Source: Achromobacter sp. MFA1 R4 (GTDB lineage: Bacteria > Pseudomonadota > Gammaproteobacteria > Burkholderiales > Burkholderiaceae_B). Taken from it: a stretch of 64,000 nucleotides of DNA. The translations under genes were made by a program, and so were the position numbers. Where the stretch lies: contig NZ_LT707065.1 of assembly GCF_900156745.1 (NCBI RefSeq), positions 2,108,001-2,172,000 of the forward strand, given 5' to 3'. This document shows positions 43,118-55,043 of this stretch, in pieces. Under the pieces are notes generated by a model that did not search any database, was not told the DNA's origin, and worked only from the letters and a program-made list of their open reading frames with translations. The first letter of the stretch is position 1; the number at the start of each line of letters is the position of its first letter.

Positions 43118-43837
43118 ATGCAGACGGGAAAGAAGATGAATCAATTGCGCATACTTGTGATGTCCATGGACGACGCTGTACGCGGATCCGCCGTGTCCAC
43201 GCTGTTACAGGCCGGCATATCGGCCCGCGGCTGCTCGACTTCGCTGGAATTGTTCAGCCTGCTCAACAGCACGCATTACGACGCCGTGGTGCTCGATCTG
43301 GGGGCGTCGGGCGAAATCGGCTACGCCCTCGTGGCGCGCCTGCATGGTTCCGCGCCGCTGGGAATCGTCGTCATCGGCCGGGGCATGTCAGTGGACAACC
43401 GTCTGCGCTGCCTGCAAAGTGGCGCGGATGCCTGCCTGCCCGATCCCCAGGACCCCCGCGAACTGGTTTGTATCCTGTTATCCCTGTCCCGGCGCCTGCC
43501 GGCCGCCGCGGATCCCGCCGACATGGGTGGAACGGGCAACGGCCGCTGGGAATTGCGCGACCAGGGCTGGACCCTGGCCGCGCCGTCCGGGGTCATCCTG
43601 TCGCTGTCGGCCAACGAGCGCCTCATCGTGCGCACCTTGCTCAATGCGGCGGGCAAGGCAGTGGGCCGCGAGGCGCTCGGCCGTGAACTGCAGGTAGAGG
43701 GGGACGGAGCGCGCGCGAGCAGCGCCCGCAGCATCGACGTCATTGTCAGCCGGTTGCGGCGCAAGGCGGAACAGGCGGGTGTGGTCCTGCCGATCCGGAC
43801 GGTCTACGGCAGCGGCTACCTGTTTACCGACCGATAG
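43118..43837 (+). CDS. Second response-regulator-like winged-helix transcription factor
   Basis: About 239 residues from ATG 43118, which follows AAGGGGAGG; ATG 43136 (MNQLRILVMSMDD) also possible. The receiver keeps the N-terminal acidic pair (SMDDA) and an aspartate at the phosphorylation place (VVLDLGASG), but the switch lysine region is CLPDPQDP rather than the usual KP. The C-terminal winged helix (SLSANERLIVRTLLNAAGKAVGREALG, SARSIDVIVSRLRRKAEQAG, IRTVYGSGYLF) is clear. No kinase is adjacent on this strand; the divergent position suggests cross-talk with the CHASE2 system. The partly changed receiver may act without phosphorylation. Confidence 0.8.
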   Translation: MQTGKKMNQLRILVMSMDDAVRGSAVSTLLQAGISARGCSTSLELFSLLNSTHYDAVVLDLGASGEIGYALVARLHGSAPLGIVVIGRGMSVDNRLRCLQSGADACLPDPQDPRELVCILLSLSRRLPAAADPADMGGTGNGRWELRDQGWTLAAPSGVILSLSANERLIVRTLLNAAGKAVGREALGRELQVEGDGARASSARSIDVIVSRLRRKAEQAGVVLPIRTVYGSGYLFTDR

Positions 43838-44046
43838 ACGCACTGCCCAAGGCTGCACGCGGTACACTGCGTCCGGGTTCACCGCATGGATTCATCGCGG
43901 AGCTGTTCCCGCCACCGCAAATCGTTGCAGCCGCCGCATTGCCGCGCCGCGCAACTTTCCGCTACGTGGCCCCAATTTCCACCAGCACCGTGCAAGTTCC
44001 CGTCTCCTGGCGCGAACTTGCCGCTAGGTGGCGCTTACAAAAAATT

Positions 44047-44076
44047 TTGACAGTAGTCCCTTATCTCAGTTATGCT
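44047..44076 (+). promoter_or_regulatory. Promoter of the str operon
   Basis: TTGACA (44047-44052) and TATGCT (44071-44076), 18 bases apart, give a leader of nearly 290 bases before rpsL. The gap 43838-44372 holds no gene; apart from this promoter and an AT-rich segment I see no conserved structure. Confidence 0.7.
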
Positions 44077-44372
44077 AAAGGGCTTACTGCTTTATTTCGC
44101 GCGCAAAATCTGCACGCTCAGGCAGGCAGTTCAGGGCCCTTAACGAAGGTGCGTCACGAGCCTTTTGTTATTCGGCCCATCAGTAGCAACTGTCCGATCT
44201 GGCTGCTTTCCGGTTTTGTGCGTTTGTCATGGTTTGTTGGCAAGCCCGCTCTTTTACGTATTTGAACGTTTGAGGCGGTTTTGCGCGAACTGCCTTCTCC
44301 AAAAGCGCGTCCGCTCCAGGAGACGAGTACGTAAGTACTTACCAGTGGTACGTAAAAGGGATTTCAAAGGTC

Positions 44373-44750
44373 ATGCCTACCATTAGCCAACTCGTGCGCA
44401 AGCCGCGCGAAGTCAGCATCATCAAAAGCAAGAGCCCCGCGCTCGAAAACTGCCCGCAACGCCGCGGCGTGTGCACTCGCGTGTACACCACCACCCCCAA
44501 GAAGCCGAACTCCGCTCTGCGTAAGGTTGCCAAAGTGCGTCTGACCAACGGTTACGAAGTCATTTCGTACATCGGCGGTGAAGGCCACAACCTACAAGAG
44601 CACTCGGTGGTTCTGGTGCGTGGCGGCCGTGTGAAGGACTTGCCCGGTGTGCGTTATCACATCGTGCGCGGTTCCCTTGACCTGCAAGGCGTCAAGGACC
44701 GTAAGCAAGCCCGTTCGAAGTACGGCGCCAAGCGCCCGAAGAAGGCTTAA
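44373..44750 (+). CDS. rpsL: 30S ribosomal protein S12
   Basis: A 125-residue S12 of the decoding centre. K43 in [13 protein letters not shown] and the lysine of [15 protein letters not shown] are both wild type, so no streptomycin-resistance change is visible. It is the first gene of the str operon (rpsL-rpsG-fusA-tuf-rpsJ). The start at 44373 reads [13 protein letters not shown], and a 166-base spacer follows. Confidence 0.99.
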
Positions 44751-44916
44751 TAACAAGTCAGTAGTACCCCCACGTGGCGGAAGTCCGTCACCAGGGAAGT
44801 GCGACCGCGCCATCCAGATGATGGGAAGGTGCGCGGCACGTAAGGGGTCGTCCCAATGGGCGGCCATGGCCGTGTAATGAAACACGGTTCAACTGAACAG
44901 ACACAAGGAAGCAACA
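44751..44916 (+). promoter_or_regulatory. rpsL-rpsG spacer, possible S7 control region
   Basis: A 166-base gap inside the operon. In E. coli S7 binds the corresponding spacer and represses downstream translation. GC-rich pairings such as GGCGGCCATGGCCG near the end are visible, but the S7 motif was not confirmed. Confidence 0.3.
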
Positions 44917-45387
44917 ATGCCCCGTCGTCGCGAAGTACCCAAGCGCGAGATTCTGCCCGATCCCAAGTTCGGCAGCGTCGAACTCGCCAAGTTCATGAAC
45001 GTCGTCATGCTGGACGGCAAGAAGGCCGTCGCCGAGCGCATCGTTTACGGCGCCCTCGAGCAAGTGCAAACCAAGACCGGCAAGGAGCCGATCGAGGTTT
45101 TCAGCCTGGCGATCAACAACATCAAGCCGATCGTCGAAGTCAAGAGCCGCCGCGTTGGCGGTGCCAACTACCAAGTGCCGGTTGAAGTGCGCCCCGTGCG
45201 CCGCCTGGCCCTGGCTATGCGTTGGCTCCGTGAAGCCGCCAAGAAGCGTGGCGAGAAGTCGATGGATCTGCGCCTTGCTGGCGAACTGATCGACGCCTCC
45301 GAAGGTCGTGGCGCCGCGATGAAGAAGCGCGAAGACACGCACAAGATGGCAGAGGCCAACAAGGCCTTCAGCCATTTCCGCTGGTAA
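44917..45387 (+). CDS. rpsG: 30S ribosomal protein S7
   Basis: A 156-residue S7, the primary binder that nucleates folding of the 30S head and contacts tRNA at the E site. It starts [20 protein letters not shown]; conserved [21 protein letters not shown] and [10 protein letters not shown] are present. The ATG follows ACAAGGAAG. It ends 18 bases before fusA. Confidence 0.99.
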   Translation: MPRRREVPKREILPDPKFGSVELAKFMNVVMLDGKKAVAERIVYGALEQVQTKTGKEPIEVFSLAINNIKPIVEVKSRRVGGANYQVPVEVRPVRRLALAMRWLREAAKKRGEKSMDLRLAGELIDASEGRGAAMKKREDTHKMAEANKAFSHFRW

Positions 45388-45405
45388 TTTAAGGATTAAT
45401 CCACC

Positions 45406-47508
<2,103 letters not shown>

Positions 47509-47586
47509 ATAACCCTTGCCGGGTCCGCCCATTCGGGCGGCCCTGGCAGAAATCAAGTTTCCTTGAAAGTTTAAAGGATAGAGATC

Positions 47587-48777
<1,191 letters not shown>

Positions 48778-48851
48778 TCCGGATCTGTTAAGCAGCACCC
48801 AACCAGCGAGGGCGTGATCCCGCCCTCGCATTTCGTTCTTTAGGAAACGCC

Positions 48852-49163
48852 ATGAAAAACCAAAAGATCCGCATCCGCTTGAAAGCCTTCGATTACAAGC
48901 TGATCGATCAATCGGCCGCTGAAATCGTCGACACCGCCAAGCGTACCGGCGCCGTCGTCCGCGGTCCGGTGCCGCTGCCCACGCGTATCCGTCGCTATGA
49001 CGTCCTGCGTTCGCCGCACGTCAACAAGACGTCGCGCGACCAGTTCGAAATCCGCACCCATCAGCGCCTGATGGACATCGTTGATCCCACCGACAAGACC
49101 GTTGACGCCCTGATGCGTCTGGACCTGCCGGCCGGCGTCGACGTCGAAATCGCGCTGCAATAA
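48852..49163 (+). CDS. rpsJ: 30S ribosomal protein S10
   Basis: A 103-residue S10, normal length, starting [15 protein letters not shown], with [30 protein letters not shown]10 sits in the 30S head and, as NusE, also links NusG to the ribosome. It follows tuf by 74 bases and is followed by a strong terminator, so here it ends the str operon instead of leading the S10 operon. Confidence 0.99.
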   Translation: MKNQKIRIRLKAFDYKLIDQSAAEIVDTAKRTGAVVRGPVPLPTRIRRYDVLRSPHVNKTSRDQFEIRTHQRLMDIVDPTDKTVDALMRLDLPAGVDVEIALQ

Positions 49164-49204
49164 GGCGCTCGCGGGCCTGCTACCTTCGCCGGCAGGTTCG
49201 TCAA

Positions 49205-49247
49205 AAAATGGCCGCACTCCTCACGGACTGCGGCCATTTTGTTTTTC
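49205..49247 (+). terminator. Terminator after rpsJ
   Basis: A perfect 12-bp stem AAAATGGCCGCA (49205-49216)/TGCGGCCATTTT (49229-49240) followed by GTTTTTC. Confidence 0.9.
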
Positions 49248-49371
49248 TGCGCAGCCATGTGAGCGGGCGCTTACTACCGGCGCCAACCGAACCTGGCAGC
49301 GACGGCCACTTCTGCACGCGCAGAACGTCGCGAAAATGCCTACGCCCGCACGCCGCAAATCCGCTAAGTGC

Positions 49372-49401
49372 TTGTGCCGCCTGAAAAAATCATGCTAATA
49401 T
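49372..49401 (+). promoter_or_regulatory. Promoter of the rplC-rpsQ operon
   Basis: TTGTGC (49372-49377) and TAATAT (49396-49401) at 18-base spacing, with a TG extended -10 (TGC before TAATAT). The 404-base gap 49164-49567 contains no gene: the terminator, this promoter and a leader of about 160 bases fill it. Confidence 0.7.
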
Positions 49402-49567
49402 GCGAAGCTTGCCATTTTGTGGCAAGACTAACTATGGGCAAAGCGCCGGTCATTTCCGCTGTTTGGCACTGACGGGCCTAGCCCAGGTTGTACATAGTCG
49501 TAGGGCAAAGGCCGTTACCTTTTGCCTGATTAGCCCCGACCAATCGCAGTCGGGAATGGAGAAAACG

Positions 49568-50257
49568 ATGTCGAATTCGACACCCACGCCCGCCGCTCAC
49601 CGGCTGGGGCTGGTGGGTCGCAAGGTCGGCATGACCCGCATTTTTACCGAGGAAGGTGAATCCATCCCGGTGACCGTGCTGGACGTGTCCAACAACCGCG
49701 TGACCCAAGTTAAGTCGCTGGAAACCGACGGCTACGCCGCCATCCAGGTGGCTTATGGCAATCGTCGTGCCTCGCGTGTGGCTCAGCCGCAAACGGGCCA
49801 CTATGCCAAGGCCGGCACTGAAGCCGGTAGCATCCTCAAAGAATTCCGCCTTGATCCCGCTCGCGCCGCTGAATTTTCGGCCGGTTCCGTGATCGCCGTG
49901 GAATCCGTGTTCGAAGCCGGCCAACAGGTCGACGTCACGGGCACGACCATTGGTAAAGGCTTTGCCGGTACCATCAAGCGTCACAACTTCGGTTCGCAGC
50001 GCGCGTCGCACGGTAACTCCCGTTCGCACCGCGTTCCCGGCTCGATTGGTCAAGCTCAAGATCCGGGTCGTATTTTCCCGGGTAAGCGCATGGCTGGTCA
50101 CCTGGGTGACGTCACCCGCACCGTTCAAAACCTCGACGTCGTTCGCGTTGACGTTGAGCGCGGCCTGCTGCTGGTCAAGGGCGCTGTCCCCGGCCACGCT
50201 GGCGCGGACATCGTTGTGCGCCCGGCCATCAAGGCCCCGGCCAAGAAGGGAGCGTAA
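49568..50257 (+). CDS. rplC: 50S ribosomal protein L3
   Basis: A 229-residue L3 if started at 49568 ([19 protein letters not shown]), with GGAG 8-12 bases upstream; an ATG 12 bases earlier and a longer frame from 49400 are less likely. The conserved [39 protein letters not shown] and [13 protein letters not shown] are present. L3 is one of the first proteins in 50S assembly, with a loop reaching the peptidyl transferase centre. Confidence 0.97.
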   Translation: MSNSTPTPAAHRLGLVGRKVGMTRIFTEEGESIPVTVLDVSNNRVTQVKSLETDGYAAIQVAYGNRRASRVAQPQTGHYAKAGTEAGSILKEFRLDPARAAEFSAGSVIAVESVFEAGQQVDVTGTTIGKGFAGTIKRHNFGSQRASHGNSRSHRVPGSIGQAQDPGRIFPGKRMAGHLGDVTRTVQNLDVVRVDVERGLLLVKGAVPGHAGADIVVRPAIKAPAKKGA

Positions 50258-50261
50258 GTAA

Positions 50262-50882
50262 ATGGATCTCAAGCTCCTGAACGACCAAGGTCAGGCCGCT
50301 GCTACGTTCAGCGCGCCCGACACGATCTTCGGCCGTGACTTCAACGAAGCGCTGATTCACCAGATCGTGGTGGCTTTCCAAGCCAACGCCCGTGCTGGCA
50401 ACCGCGCTCAGAAGGACCGTACGGAAGTCAAGCACTCCACCAAGAAGCCCTGGCGCCAGAAGGGTACCGGCCGCGCTCGCGCCGGTATGACTTCGTCGCC
50501 GCTGTGGCGTGGTGGTGGTCGGACCTTCCCGAACTCGCCCGAAGAGAACTTCAGCCAGAAGGTCAACAAGAAGATGTACCGCGCCGGGATCCGTTCGATC
50601 CTGTCGCAGCTCGCTCGTGAAGACCGCATCGCCGTCGTTGAATCGTTTGATCTGGAATCGCCCAAGACCAAGGCTGCCGCTGCAAAGCTGAAGAGCCTGG
50701 GCCTGGATTCGGTCCTGATCATCACCGACAGCGTCGATGAAAATGTTTACCTCGCCACCCGCAACCTGCCGCACGTTGCCGTTGTCGAGCCCCGTTATGC
50801 CGATCCGTTGTCGCTGGTCCACTACAAGAAAGTGCTGATCACCAAGCCGGCCATCGCTCAACTCGAGGAGATGCTGGGATGA
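50262..50882 (+). CDS. rplD: 50S ribosomal protein L4
   Basis: A 206-residue L4 with the long loop [26 protein letters not shown] that lines the exit tunnel; the residues linked to macrolide resistance ([12 protein letters not shown]) look wild type. In E. coli L4 also represses the S10 operon. Start is four bases after rplC and its end overlaps rplW in ATGA. Confidence 0.98.
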   Translation: MDLKLLNDQGQAAATFSAPDTIFGRDFNEALIHQIVVAFQANARAGNRAQKDRTEVKHSTKKPWRQKGTGRARAGMTSSPLWRGGGRTFPNSPEENFSQKVNKKMYRAGIRSILSQLAREDRIAVVESFDLESPKTKAAAAKLKSLGLDSVLIITDSVDENVYLATRNLPHVAVVEPRYADPLSLVHYKKVLITKPAIAQLEEMLG

Positions 50883-51175
50883 ACGCTGAACGCTTGATGC
50901 AAGTCATTCTGGCTCCGATCGTGACCGAAAAGGCCACGTTCGTCGCTGAGAAGAATCAGCAAGTCGCTTTCCGTGTCGTGGCTGACGCTACCAAGCCGGA
51001 AATCAAGGCTGCCGTCGAACTGCTCTTCAAGGTGCAGGTCGAGTCCGTGCAGGTCCTCAACCGTAAGGGCAAAGTCAAGCGCTTTGGCCGATTCGTTGGC
51101 CGCCGCCGTAATGAGCGCAAGGCTTACGTCTCGCTCAAGGACGGCCAGGAAATCGACTTTGCGGAGGTGAAGTAA
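50879..51175 (+). CDS. rplW: 50S ribosomal protein L23
   Basis: A 98-residue L23 at the tunnel exit, docking site for trigger factor and the signal recognition particle. Conserved [24 protein letters not shown] and [18 protein letters not shown] are seen. It overlaps rplD by four bases, and rplB starts on the base after its stop. Confidence 0.98.
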   Translation: MNAERLMQVILAPIVTEKATFVAEKNQQVAFRVVADATKPEIKAAVELLFKVQVESVQVLNRKGKVKRFGRFVGRRRNERKAYVSLKDGQEIDFAEVK

Positions 51176-52003
51176 ATGGCCCTCGTAAAAGTTAAGCCGA
51201 CTTCGGCTGGCCGCCGTGGCATGGTGAAGGTTGTCAGCCCGAACCTGCACAAGGGTGAGCCCTACGCGCCGCTGCTCGAAAAGAAGACCCGTGGTTCTGG
51301 CCGTAACAACAACGGTCACATCACCATCCGTCACCGTGGCGGTGGTCACAAGCAGCACTACCGCGTCGTCGACTTCCGTCGCGACAAGGATGGCATCCCG
51401 GCAAAGGTCGAGCGTCTGGAATATGACCCCAACCGTACGGCGCACATCGCTCTGCTGTGCTACGCCGACGGCGAACGTCGTTACATCATCGCTCCCCGTG
51501 GTCTGGAAGTCGGTGCGACCCTGCTGTCGGGCACCGACGCGCCGATCCGCGCCGGCAACACGCTGCCGATCCGCAACATCCCGGTGGGTACGACGATTCA
51601 CTGCGTCGAAATGCTGCCTGGCAAGGGTGCCCAGATGGTCCGCTCGGCCGGCGCTTCCGCCGTCCTGCTGGCTCGCGAAGGCATCTACGCTCAAGTGCGT
51701 CTGCGCTCGGGTGAAGTCCGCCGTGTGCACATCGAATGCCGTGCCACCATCGGTGAAGTCGGTAACGAAGAACACAGCCTGCGCCAAATCGGCAAGGCCG
51801 GTGCAATGCGTTGGCGCGGTGTCCGCCCGACCGTTCGTGGCGTTGCCATGAACCCGGTGGATCACCCGCACGGTGGCGGCGAAGGCCGTACCGGTGAAGC
51901 ACGCGAGCCGGTCAGCCCGTGGGGCACTCCGTCGAAGGGTTACAAGACCCGTCGCAACAAGCGGACGAACAATATGATCGTCCAACGGCGCAAGCGCAAG
52001 TAA
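51176..52003 (+). CDS. rplB: 50S ribosomal protein L2
   Basis: A 275-residue L2, needed for subunit association and peptidyl transfer. The C-terminal loop [17 protein letters not shown] carries the conserved histidine. The start reads [19 protein letters not shown], directly adjacent to rplW. Confidence 0.99.
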   Translation: MALVKVKPTSAGRRGMVKVVSPNLHKGEPYAPLLEKKTRGSGRNNNGHITIRHRGGGHKQHYRVVDFRRDKDGIPAKVERLEYDPNRTAHIALLCYADGERRYIIAPRGLEVGATLLSGTDAPIRAGNTLPIRNIPVGTTIHCVEMLPGKGAQMVRSAGASAVLLAREGIYAQVRLRSGEVRRVHIECRATIGEVGNEEHSLRQIGKAGAMRWRGVRPTVRGVAMNPVDHPHGGGEGRTGEAREPVSPWGTPSKGYKTRRNKRTNNMIVQRRKRK

Positions 52004-52015
52004 GAGGCGAACACT

Positions 52016-52291
52016 ATGTCACGTTCGATCAAGAAAGGCCCGTTTGTCGATGCTCACCTGATCAAAAAGGTGGACACGGCCGTCGCGGGCAAAGACAAGA
52101 AGCCGATCAAGACCTGGTCGCGTCGTTCCACGATCCTGCCCGAGTTCATCGGTCTGACGATCGCTGTGCACAACGGCAAGCAGCATGTTCCCGTGTACAT
52201 CAACGAGAACATGGTCGGTCACAAGCTGGGCGAGTTCGCGCTGACCCGTACGTTCAAGGGTCACGCCGCGGACAAGAAGGCGAAGAGGTAA
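52016..52291 (+). CDS. rpsS: 30S ribosomal protein S19
   Basis: A 91-residue S19 of the 30S head, paired with S13 near the A site. [19 protein letters not shown] and the [22 protein letters not shown] block are typical. Start 12 bases after rplB with AAGAGGCG upstream. Confidence 0.99.
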   Translation: MSRSIKKGPFVDAHLIKKVDTAVAGKDKKPIKTWSRRSTILPEFIGLTIAVHNGKQHVPVYINENMVGHKLGEFALTRTFKGHAADKKAKR

Positions 52292-52294
52292 GCG

Positions 52295-52624
52295 ATGGAA
52301 ACTACTGCCATTATCCGTGGGGTTCACATCTCCGCACAGAAGACCCGTCTGGTTGCGGACCTGATCCGCGGCCAGAAGGTCGGCCGTGCGCTGGAAATCC
52401 TCACCTTCTCGCCGAAGAAGGCTGCCGTCATCCTGAAGAAGGCTGTCGAGTCCGCCATCGCCAACGCCGAGCACAACGACGGCGCCGACATCGACGAACT
52501 GAAAGTCACCACGATTTTTGTGGACAAGGCTCAGTCGATGAAGCGCTTCTCCGCTCGCGCCAAGGGCCGCGGCAACCGTATCGAGAAGCAGACCTGCCAC
52601 ATCACGGTCAAGGTCGGAGCTTAA
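52295..52624 (+). CDS. rplV: 50S ribosomal protein L22
   Basis: A 109-residue L22 with the tunnel hairpin ending [23 protein letters not shown]. No deletion in the macrolide-sensitive loop is seen. It begins three bases after rpsS. Confidence 0.98.
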   Translation: METTAIIRGVHISAQKTRLVADLIRGQKVGRALEILTFSPKKAAVILKKAVESAIANAEHNDGADIDELKVTTIFVDKAQSMKRFSARAKGRGNRIEKQTCHITVKVGA

Positions 52625-52633
52625 GGAGTCACG

Positions 52634-53425
52634 ATGGGTCAGAAAATTCACCCCACTGGGTTCCGTCTCGCGGTCACCCGTAATTGGTCCTCGCGTTGGT
52701 TCGCCGACGACAAGGCCTTCGGCACGATGCTCGCCGAAGACATTCGCGTTCGCGAGTACCTGAAGAAGAAGCTCAAGAGCGCCTCCGTTGGTCGCGTGAT
52801 CATCGAGCGTCCCGCCAAGAATGCCCGCATCACCGTCTACTCGGCTCGTCCGGGCGTGGTGATCGGCAAGCGCGGCGAAGACATCGAAAGCCTGAAGGCT
52901 GATCTGCAGCGCCTGATGGGCGTGCCCGTGCACGTCAACATCGAAGAAATCCGCAAGCCGGAAACCGATGCTCAACTGATCGCCGACTCGATCTCGCAAC
53001 AGCTCGAGAAGCGCATCATGTTCCGTCGCGCCATGAAGCGCGCGATGCAGAACGCCATGCGTCTGGGTGCCCAGGGCATCAAGATCATGAGCTCGGGCCG
53101 TCTGAACGGTATCGAAATTGCTCGCACCGAGTGGTATCGCGAAGGCCGTGTGCCGCTGCACACCCTCAAGGCCAACATCGACTACGGCACCTCCGAAGCC
53201 CACACCACGTACGGCGTGATCGGCATCAAGGTCTGGGTCTACAAGGGCGACATGCTGGCCAACGGCGAATTGCCGCCGGAAACCGCAGCCCCGCGTGAAG
53301 AAGAACGTCGTCCGCGCCGCGCTCCGCGTGGCGATCGTCCGGACGGTGCTCGCACCGGTCGTCCGGGTGGTCGTGGCCGCGCTCCCCGCAAGGCGGATGC
53401 TGCTCCGGCGCCTGAAGGAGAATAA
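52634..53425 (+). CDS. rpsC: 30S ribosomal protein S3 with charged C-terminal extension
   Basis: A 263-residue S3, about 30 longer than E. coli S3 (233). The KH domain has [22 protein letters not shown] and the C-terminal domain [25 protein letters not shown]3 forms the messenger entry site with S4 and S5. The extra tail from about residue 216 is rich in Arg, Pro, Gly and Glu ([18 protein letters not shown] and on) and probably disordered; such tails occur in other betaproteobacteria. Confidence 0.98.
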   Translation: MGQKIHPTGFRLAVTRNWSSRWFADDKAFGTMLAEDIRVREYLKKKLKSASVGRVIIERPAKNARITVYSARPGVVIGKRGEDIESLKADLQRLMGVPVHVNIEEIRKPETDAQLIADSISQQLEKRIMFRRAMKRAMQNAMRLGAQGIKIMSSGRLNGIEIARTEWYREGRVPLHTLKANIDYGTSEAHTTYGVIGIKVWVYKGDMLANGELPPETAAPREEERRPRRAPRGDRPDGARTGRPGGRGRAPRKADAAPAPEGE

Positions 53426-53427
53426 CC

Positions 53428-53844
53428 ATGCTGCAACCCTCTCGCAGAAAGTATCGCAAAGAGCAGAAGGGCCGCAACACCGGTCTGGCGACCCGTGGCA
53501 CCCACGTGTCGTTCGGCGAGTTCGGCCTGAAGGCCACGGGCCGTGGCCGTCTGACCGCCCGTCAGATCGAAGCTGCTCGTCGCGCCATCAATCGTCACAT
53601 CAAGCGTGGCGGCCGTATCTGGATTCGCATTTTCCCGGATAAGCCCATCTCGCAGAAGCCTGCCGAAGTCCGTATGGGTAACGGTAAGGGCAACCCGGAG
53701 TACTGGGTTGCTGAAATCCAGCCCGGCAAGGTGCTCTACGAAATGGAAGGGGTTAGCGAAGAGCTCGCGCGTGAAGCTTTCCGCCTGGCCGCTGCCAAGC
53801 TGCCGATTTCGACCACGTTCGTCGCGCGTCATATCGGTGCTTAA
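53428..53844 (+). CDS. rplP: 50S ribosomal protein L16
   Basis: A 138-residue L16, positioned near the A site of the 50S and needed for late assembly. [40 protein letters not shown] and [15 protein letters not shown] are typical. It starts two bases after rpsC. Confidence 0.98.
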
Positions 53845-53855
53845 GGAGTACTAAC

Positions 53856-54047
53856 ATGAAAGCTAGCGAACTCCGTTCGAAAGACGCCGCCGAGCTCGGC
53901 AAAGAGCTCGAAAGCCTGCTGAAGGCACAATTCGGTCTGCGTATGCAGAAGGCCACGCAGCAACTGGCCAACACCAGCCAGCTGCGCAACGTGCGTCGCG
54001 ACATTGCGCGCGTTCGTACCTTGCTGACCGAGAAGGCAGGGAAATAA
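53856..54047 (+). CDS. rpmC: 50S ribosomal protein L29
   Basis: A 63-residue two-helix L29 at the tunnel exit next to L23. It reads [20 protein letters not shown] and [18 protein letters not shown]. It starts 11 bases after rplP with AAGGAG upstream. Confidence 0.97.
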
Positions 54048-54049
54048 AG

Positions 54050-54331
54050 ATGAGCGAAACTCAAAACACCCAAGTGGCCAAGCGCCAGCGCACGCTGGTT
54101 GGCAAGGTCGTCAGCAACAAGATGGACAAGACTGTCGTGGTTCTGGTTGAACGCCGCGTCAAGCACCCCATCTTCGGCAAGATCATCATGCGTTCCGCGA
54201 AGTACAAGGCGCACGATGAGTCGAACCAGTACAACGAAGGCGATACGGTTGAAATCGCTGAAGGCCGTCCCATCTCGCGCTCGAAGTCGTGGCGCGTGGT
54301 GCGTCTGGTTGAAGCCGCACGTATCATCTAA
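54050..54331 (+). CDS. rpsQ: 30S ribosomal protein S17
   Basis: A 93-residue S17, a primary 16S rRNA binder, with [30 protein letters not shown] and [17 protein letters not shown]. It begins two bases after rpmC and is the last gene of this ribosomal operon here: a terminator follows and the spc genes (rplN onward) are not present downstream. Confidence 0.98.
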   Translation: MSETQNTQVAKRQRTLVGKVVSNKMDKTVVVLVERRVKHPIFGKIIMRSAKYKAHDESNQYNEGDTVEIAEGRPISRSKSWRVVRLVEAARII

Positions 54332-54370
54332 GTGAAAGCAAGACATCGGAACGGTTCGCCGTTCTGATAT

Positions 54371-54407
54371 AAAACGGCAAGGGCTAAACCCCTTGCCGTT
54401 TTTTTTT
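54371..54407 (+). terminator. Terminator of the rplC-rpsQ operon
   Basis: A perfect 13-bp stem AAAACGGCAAGGG (54371-54383)/CCCTTGCCGTTTT (54390-54402), followed by a run of T residues, 40 bases after rpsQ. Confidence 0.95.
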
Positions 54408-54437
54408 GCCGCCTGCGTGCCACGAAGCAGAGGAACC

Positions 54438-55043
54438 ATGCACCGTTTCATGAAATCGCGCCGATCGGCCTGGCTGGCCGCATGCGGCTTTGCGATGGTC
54501 AGCGCCGTGGCGCAGGCGCAGGCCCAGGACCCGGCAACCGCGCCCTCGCGTTCCCTGGCCTCCGAGCCACGCACCGGCGCGCCATCGCAGTCGGGCAAGG
54601 GCGTGGTGAAGCCGGACGCCGCAGCCAGCCCGCCAACGGCCTCGGATCCCGCGACGATCGGCCGCGCCTTGCTGAACGCGGGGCCGGATCCTCGCGTCAA
54701 TCTGGAAGGACGGTCGCGCGATCATGCGGCGATCTTCGGCACCGACGATCCGGATGAACAGGCGTTGTTGGACCAGGAACGTGCGCTGCAGGCACAACGC
54801 GATCAGCTGCGGATACTGGAGCGCGTGCTGAACGCCACGCCGCAAGGAGCGGGCCCGCCGGCCCCGGCCACGATCCCCCTGAGTTCCGGGGCGCCGATGA
54901 ACATGCCCCGGCTGGCCCCGACGCCATCGGGATCCCAGTTGGATCGGGCGGGCAGCGACTCGCGCCGAAGCGTTGACGAGATGCAACGCCGAGTCAACGC
55001 GCTGCGGCGCGATGCGGATACGTTGAGGCAGCTGGGCCGTTAG
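54438..55043 (+). CDS. Secreted protein of unknown function with C-terminal coiled coil
   Basis: I do not recognise a family. From ATG 54438 (AGAGGAACC before it) it has 201 residues: a signal peptide (SRRSAWLAACGFAMVSAVAQAQA, cleavage near residue 27), a low-complexity Pro/Ser/Ala segment, a short conserved-looking block around INLEGRSRDHAAIFGTDDPDEQ, a helical heptad-like stretch (ALLDQERALQAQRDQLRILERVL) and a final helix (DEMQRRVNALRRDADTLRQLG). It is probably periplasmic. It is convergent with livM: the two stop codons overlap in TTAG. Confidence 0.7.
   Translation: MHRFMKSRRSAWLAACGFAMVSAVAQAQAQDPATAPSRSLASEPRTGAPSQSGKGVVKPDAAASPPTASDPATIGRALLNAGPDPRVNLEGRSRDHAAIFGTDDPDEQALLDQERALQAQRDQLRILERVLNATPQGAGPPAPATIPLSSGAPMNMPRLAPTPSGSQLDRAGSDSRRSVDEMQRRVNALRRDADTLRQLGR

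Noticed and set aside
36852..43837. Interpretation of the signalling region as a prophage or integrative element
   Set aside because: No integrase, transposase, terminal repeats or attachment duplication is visible, and base composition looks like the neighbouring genes.
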